8,318 bases of DNA from Candidatus Latescibacterota bacterium. Lineage in GTDB: Bacteria; Latescibacterota; 4484-107. Shown piece after piece: positions 5,402 through 8,318 of this stretch (the stretch's first letter is position 1; each line of letters opens with the position of its first letter). The notes beneath the pieces were generated by a model, which did not search any database, was not told the DNA's origin, and was given only the letters and a program-made list of their open reading frames with translations. The stretch covers positions 1-8,318 of the forward strand of contig JAUWMS010000081.1 of assembly GCA_030613045.1 (NCBI GenBank), read 5' to 3'. A program made the position numbers and the translations under genes.

Positions 5402-6889
5402 ATGAAACGAACGACGGTGACCTTACATACCAAGTTCCGGATCGGCCCGGTGGATCCGCGGATATTCGGAGGCTTTCTGGAGCACATGGGGCGCGCGGTG
5501 TATGAGGGGATCTATGACCCTGAAAGCGCTCACGCCGATGCCGATGGATGCCGGGGAGATGTGCTGGATGTCCTGCGCCGCTTGAAGATGACTACGATGC
5601 GATACCCCGGTGGCAACTTTGCGTCCGGATACCATTGGCAGGACGGTATTGGGCCTCGTGAGACACGCCCAACAGTGCGGGAGCTGGCGTGGCAAAGCAT
5701 AGAAAGGAACCATTTCGGAACGGACGAGTACGTCCGCCTCTGTCGGAAGATGGGGTGGTCGCCTATGCTGACCGTCAATCTAGGGACCGGCACACCGGAG
5801 GAGGCTCGCAACTGGGTGGAGTACTGCAATTGCCCAACTGGCACGAGGTATGCCGATATGCGAACTCTAAACGGCAGCGAAGAGCCCCATGCCGTGAAAC
5901 TCTGGTGTCTGGGAAACGAGATGGACGGCCGCTGGCAGTTGGGGCACGTTCCCGCCGGCCAGTATGCTATTCGCGCGCAGCAGGCGGCCAAGATGATGAA
6001 GGACACGGACGCTTCCATCGAATTGGTCGTCTGCGGTTCCTCTGGCATCGGGTTGGAAAGCTACATGGAGTGGGACCGACAGGTGCTGGAGCATCTTGGA
6101 GACCTGGCCGATTACATCAGCTTGCATCGCTACGTCGGAAATCCGAATGAGGACACCCCGGATTATCTCGCCATTACCTCGTCCATTGATCGTCAGATCG
6201 AGGAAATGGACGCGGCCTGCCGGTTCATCCAGGCCAAACGCCGAACCAGAAAACGGCCGTACCTTTGCTTCGACGAATGGAATGTATGGTACAAGAATCA
6301 CGAAACAGACGGCAGGGGCAAGATTGCCCCGCACCTCATCGAAGAGGTGTACAACCTTGAAGACGCGCTGGTCGTGGCCGGCTTTCTTCAGAGTTTCATC
6401 CGACATGCCGACGTGGTGAAGATTGCGAACCTCGCTCAAATCGTAAACGTGATCGCTCCCGTACTCACGCGGGGAGACCAAGTACTCGTGCAGTCCATTT
6501 TCCACCCGTTCGAGATGATTTCAAAGCGTCGGGACGGCCTCTCGCTGCGGGTCGTCATCGATGGCCCTTCCTACGAGGGCGCCACAAACGGACGCGTTCA
6601 CTATATAGACGCCAGCGCCATACTCGGTGACGGCGAACTCCACGTGTTTCTCACGAATCGCAACGTGGACGAAACAGCGGAGGTGTGCGTGGCTGTCGCG
6701 GACCGTGCCGTCCTGTCTCGAAAAAACGCGGAATTGCTCACAGGTCCCGCCCATAGAGCAGCGAACTCTTTTGAAGAAGGGAATGTCATCGAGGCAACAC
6801 CATTTGAGAACGTGGAGATCGAGGACGGTCAGGCAAGGTGTGAACTGCCCCCGCTATCCTTCGTTGCGATGACTCTGAATCTGAACTGA
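5402..6889 (+). CDS. GH51 alpha-L-arabinofuranosidase, intracellular
   Basis: Protein of 495 residues, the usual length of bacterial GH51 enzymes. It removes terminal non-reducing alpha-L-arabinofuranosyl units from arabino-oligosaccharides or arabinoxylo-oligosaccharides with retention of configuration. The family blocks are all present: DPRIFGGFLEHMGRAVYEGIYDP (about 17-39), RYPGGNF.SGYHWQDGIGP (about 65-85), the acid/base Glu173 in CLGNEMDG, SLHRY (about 239-243), and the nucleophile Glu292 in CFDEWNVWY. The last 120 residues fit the C-terminal beta-sandwich, ending PLSFVAMTLNL. No signal peptide is seen, matching the cytosolic, usually hexameric, GH51 group that acts on imported oligosaccharides. 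A likely terminator follows the gene, so it may be transcribed separately from the fucosidase-like gene. Confidence 0.96.
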   Translation: MKRTTVTLHTKFRIGPVDPRIFGGFLEHMGRAVYEGIYDPESAHADADGCRGDVLDVLRRLKMTTMRYPGGNFASGYHWQDGIGPRETRPTVRELAWQSIERNHFGTDEYVRLCRKMGWSPMLTVNLGTGTPEEARNWVEYCNCPTGTRYADMRTLNGSEEPHAVKLWCLGNEMDGRWQLGHVPAGQYAIRAQQAAKMMKDTDASIELVVCGSSGIGLESYMEWDRQVLEHLGDLADYISLHRYVGNPNEDTPDYLAITSSIDRQIEEMDAACRFIQAKRRTRKRPYLCFDEWNVWYKNHETDGRGKIAPHLIEEVYNLEDALVVAGFLQSFIRHADVVKIANLAQIVNVIAPVLTRGDQVLVQSIFHPFEMISKRRDGLSLRVVIDGPSYEGATNGRVHYIDASAILGDGELHVFLTNRNVDETAEVCVAVADRAVLSRKNAELLTGPAHRAANSFEEGNVIEATPFENVEIEDGQARCELPPLSFVAMTLNLN

Positions 6890-6912
6890 GGCAATGCTCA
6901 ACAAACCGGATG

Positions 6913-6938
6913 CAGGCGACGGCATACAGCCGCGCCTG
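6913..6938 (+). terminator. Strong hairpin after the arabinofuranosidase gene
   Basis: CAGGCG (6913-6918) plus CGGC (6920-6923) pairs with GCCG (6929-6932) plus CGCCTG (6933-6938). The result is a G+C-rich ten-pair stem with one bulged A and an ATACA loop, 23 bases after the stop codon. It is followed by ATTTGT, a poor but present T-rich tail. This is the best intrinsic terminator candidate in the window. Because the next gene lies 120 bases downstream on the same strand, it may act as a partial terminator or attenuator within an operon. Confidence 0.55.
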
Positions 6939-6990
6939 ATTTGTGACGATAGGCAGCACTGTCCCAAAAGCAAAGTAGGAGAAAAGACCG

Positions 6991-7047
6991 ATGTTGTCAG
7001 GCGACGCGGGACCTCCCCCGCCTCAACTTCGATGCTCGACCTATTGA
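6991..7047 (+). CDS. Possible 18-codon leader peptide with four consecutive prolines
   Basis: The frame MLSGDAGPPPPQLRCSTY starts at an ATG placed 8 bases after AGGAGA (6977-6982), the best ribosome site in this spacer. It stops at 7045-7047, 11 bases before the ATG of the fucosidase-like gene and overlapping the start of that gene's own ribosome site region. Runs of prolines stall ribosomes unless EF-P acts, so translation here could influence the downstream start. The peptide has no recognised family and may be non-functional. The GCGGG/CCCGC pairing at 7006-7010 and 7017-7021 lies in the same stretch. Confidence 0.3.
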   Translation: MLSGDAGPPPPQLRCSTY

Positions 7048-7053
7048 AAGGGA
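7048..7053 (+). promoter_or_regulatory. Ribosome binding site setting the fucosidase-like start at 7059
   Basis: AAGGGA lies 5 bases before the ATG at 7059. In-frame ATGs at 6894 and 7032 have no comparable site. The extension they would add reads through the hairpin at 6913-6938 and looks unlike a protein of this family. Confidence 0.65.
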
Positions 7054-7058
7054 ATACG

Positions 7059-8018
7059 ATGAACCGGGATACGGATTGGTTCGCACAATGTGGCTGGGGC
7101 GTATTCTGTCATTACCTGACCTCGGCGGAAACGAGCGCGGAGGAATGGAATGCCCGGGTTGACGCCTTCGACGTGAAGGGGCTGGCCGAACAGCTCCGCA
7201 CGGCCGGAGCGTCGTATTTTTTCATCACCCTCGGTCAGGGATCGGGGCACTACTGTGCGCCGAACGCAACCTATGACCGGATTTCCGGCATTCGACCGAG
7301 CAAGTGCGCGCGCCGCGATCTCATTTCGGACCTGCACAGGGAGCTTCATCCGCTCGGAATCGAACTGATGGTCTATGTGCCCGCCGACGGCTCCTTTGCG
7401 GACCGCGAGGCCCGGAAACGGCTGAAGATGCCCGTGCATTGGAACGATGGACCGGTGGACTGGGAACAGGCGTCCCAGTGGGTTCAATTTCGATGGGTGG
7501 AATATATGCGCAACTGGGAGGCCATTTGCCGCGACTGGTCGCTTCGCTGGCAGAACAAGGTGCGGGGATGGTGGATTGACGGATGCTACCATGCCGACAT
7601 TCGCTATCCGGAGCGCGAAGAACCGAATTTTCGGAGTTTTGCCGTTGCCCTGCGCGCGGGCAATCGCGATGCGCTCGTGGCCTTCAATCCCGGCGTGTTG
7701 ACTCCGGTGATCTGTCACACCGAGCATGAGGACTACACCGCCGGAGAAGTGGCGACGGCCCTTCCGGTGTGTCCCGGCCCGTGGGTGGAGAAGCACGGAC
7801 ACCGGGCAAGATACCATGTGCTGAGCTATCTCGGCGAAAATTGGTGCAAAGGACCTCCCCGGTTCCCCGAGGAACTGGTCGTCGGCTACACCAAGCACGT
7901 CACATCGAAGGGCGGTGTGGTCACGTGGGACGTCCCGATCCGGAAGAGCGGACTCATCCCTGAGGAATTTATGGAGCAACTCATAATCCTTGGAAAACAT
8001 GGGCTCGGGAAGGCCTGA
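7059..8018 (+). CDS. Alpha-L-fucosidase-like (GH29-like) TIM-barrel protein
   Basis: Protein of 319 residues resembling the catalytic barrel of alpha-L-fucosidases (GH29, COG3669-like). The start W..CGWGVFCHYL (about 6-19) matches the family opening W..ARFGMFVHY. It is followed by FDVKGLAEQLRTAGASYFFITLGQGSG and CAPN.TYD. The motif GWWIDGCY puts Asp174 where GH29 enzymes have the nucleophile. AFNPGV (about 208-213) and EDYTAGE follow. It is shorter than typical fucosidases (usually more than 400 residues) and lacks the C-terminal beta-sandwich. It has no signal peptide, so a cytosolic glycosidase acting on small oligosaccharides is likely. Fucose specificity is not shown. The acid/base residue is not assignable from sequence alone, and a different deoxy-sugar or galactose-type substrate is possible. 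Confidence 0.75.
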   Translation: MNRDTDWFAQCGWGVFCHYLTSAETSAEEWNARVDAFDVKGLAEQLRTAGASYFFITLGQGSGHYCAPNATYDRISGIRPSKCARRDLISDLHRELHPLGIELMVYVPADGSFADREARKRLKMPVHWNDGPVDWEQASQWVQFRWVEYMRNWEAICRDWSLRWQNKVRGWWIDGCYHADIRYPEREEPNFRSFAVALRAGNRDALVAFNPGVLTPVICHTEHEDYTAGEVATALPVCPGPWVEKHGHRARYHVLSYLGENWCKGPPRFPEELVVGYTKHVTSKGGVVTWDVPIRKSGLIPEEFMEQLIILGKHGLGKA

Positions 8019-8032
8019 GCATTGTCGAACAA

Positions 8033-8079
8033 GACGCTTCACACCGGCAGACCTCGGAGGTCTTCAGGATCAAAGCGTC
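8033..8079 (+). other. Nested dyad between the fucosidase-like and YhcH-family genes
   Basis: GACGCTT (8033-8039) pairs with AAGCGTC (8073-8079), and AGACCTC (8049-8055) with GAGGTCT (8057-8063). Both share the centre at 8056, with 9-base internal loops on each side that hold a few extra pairs. The structure sits 15 bases after a stop codon and 36 before the next start. No T-run follows. It could be a 3'-end or processing structure, or an operator with two-fold symmetry. Confidence 0.45.
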
Positions 8080-8114
8080 GGGAAGTGCATGACAAGGAGA
8101 GGAGTCGAACCACC

Positions 8115-8318
8115 ATGATCTTAGACATACGCGAAAATGCCCGCTGCTATCTGCCGTTGAACAAGGGATTTGAAAAGGCGTTTGAGTTCCTGATGCGACC
8201 GGACCTGAAGGAACTCCCGCCGGACCGGTATGAGATTGATGGCACTCGTGTGTACGCGTTGGTGATGAAAGAGGACGGTCGCCGGAAAGAAGATGCGCTG
8301 CTCGAAACGCACGAGCGC
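8115..8318 (+). CDS. YhcH/YjgK/YiaL (DUF386) family sugar protein, N-terminal part
   Basis: Only the first 68 codons are in the window; the family is usually about 150 residues. The ATG at 8115 follows AAGGAGAGGAG (8094-8104) at 10 bases. The stretch LPPDRYEIDGTRVYALVM (about 36-53), with ALLETHER (about 61-68) just before the cut, matches the family pattern G.YEIDG..I...V..Y......E..LE.H....DI. Members are small cytosolic cupin-like proteins found beside sugar genes (EbgC, YiaL, YhcH). They have been linked to anomerisation or other handling of sugars such as sialic acid and beta-galactosides. Its place after two glycosidase genes suggests a role in preparing a released monosaccharide. The exact substrate is unknown, and the missing half holds most metal ligands. 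Confidence 0.8.
   Translation, partial: MILDIRENARCYLPLNKGFEKAFEFLMRPDLKELPPDRYEIDGTRVYALVMKEDGRRKEDALLETHER

Noticed and set aside
6894..7058. Upstream ATG extending the fucosidase-like protein by 55 residues.
   Set aside because: The extension is low in conserved character, reads through the strong hairpin, and has no ribosome site. The family opening begins right after 7059.
7041..8042. A 333-codon - strand frame antisense to the fucosidase-like gene.
   Set aside because: It has the same shadow pattern, with no family resemblance, while the + strand frame carries conserved glycosidase blocks.
1..8318. CRISPR arrays, tRNA or rRNA genes, transposase genes.
   Set aside because: No regularly spaced repeats, no cloverleaf or ribosomal RNA signature and no transposase motifs were seen on either strand.

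Overview
The window is a densely coded, moderately G+C-rich bacterial segment. All of its convincing genes lie on the + strand, most behind clear Shine-Dalgarno sites. Two central-carbon genes (class II fructose-bisphosphate aldolase and GAPDH) stand next to a run of carbohydrate-active genes without signal peptides. Heparinase II/III-like proteins, GH51 arabinofuranosidases and short GH29-like barrels together suggest an uncultivated saprophytic bacterium, for example from Planctomycetota/PVC, Hydrogenedentota, Sumerlaeota or Armatimonadota. That placement is a guess from gene content, because no taxonomic marker is present.

Layout. 1-613: 3' part of a class II fructose-bisphosphate aldolase gene. 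614-709: A+T-rich spacer with a repeated AATTGTGAATT unit, its inverted copy and an 18-bp perfect palindrome. 710-1708: complete type I GAPDH. 1709-1801: spacer with a hairpin and the ribosome site for the next gene. 1802-3721: heparinase II/III-like polysaccharide lyase. 3722-5350: a foreign-looking island holding a complete Fic-family AMP-transferase gene (3988-5151), flanked by short scraps that resemble parts of type I restriction-modification HsdM, and perhaps the start of HsdS. 5351-5401: candidate -10 element and ribosome site. 5402-6889: intracellular GH51 alpha-L-arabinofuranosidase. 6890-7058: spacer with a strong hairpin (likely terminator or attenuator) and an 18-codon open frame containing four consecutive prolines. 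7059-8018: alpha-L-fucosidase-like (GH29-like) barrel protein. 8019-8114: spacer with a nested dyad. 8115-8318: first 68 codons of a YhcH/YjgK/YiaL (DUF386) sugar protein, cut by the window end.

How the genes may work together. The lyase, arabinofuranosidase, fucosidase-like protein and YhcH-family protein all lack export signals. They fit cytosolic trimming of imported arabinose-, deoxyhexose- or uronate-containing oligosaccharides, with aldolase and GAPDH carrying the resulting trioses through lower glycolysis. No transporter or regulator is visible, so this linkage is inferred. The most unusual part is the Fic gene among apparent restriction-modification debris inside the carbohydrate region. 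It looks like the surviving piece of a decayed defence locus. The similarities of the scraps are short and recalled from memory, so they need a database search.
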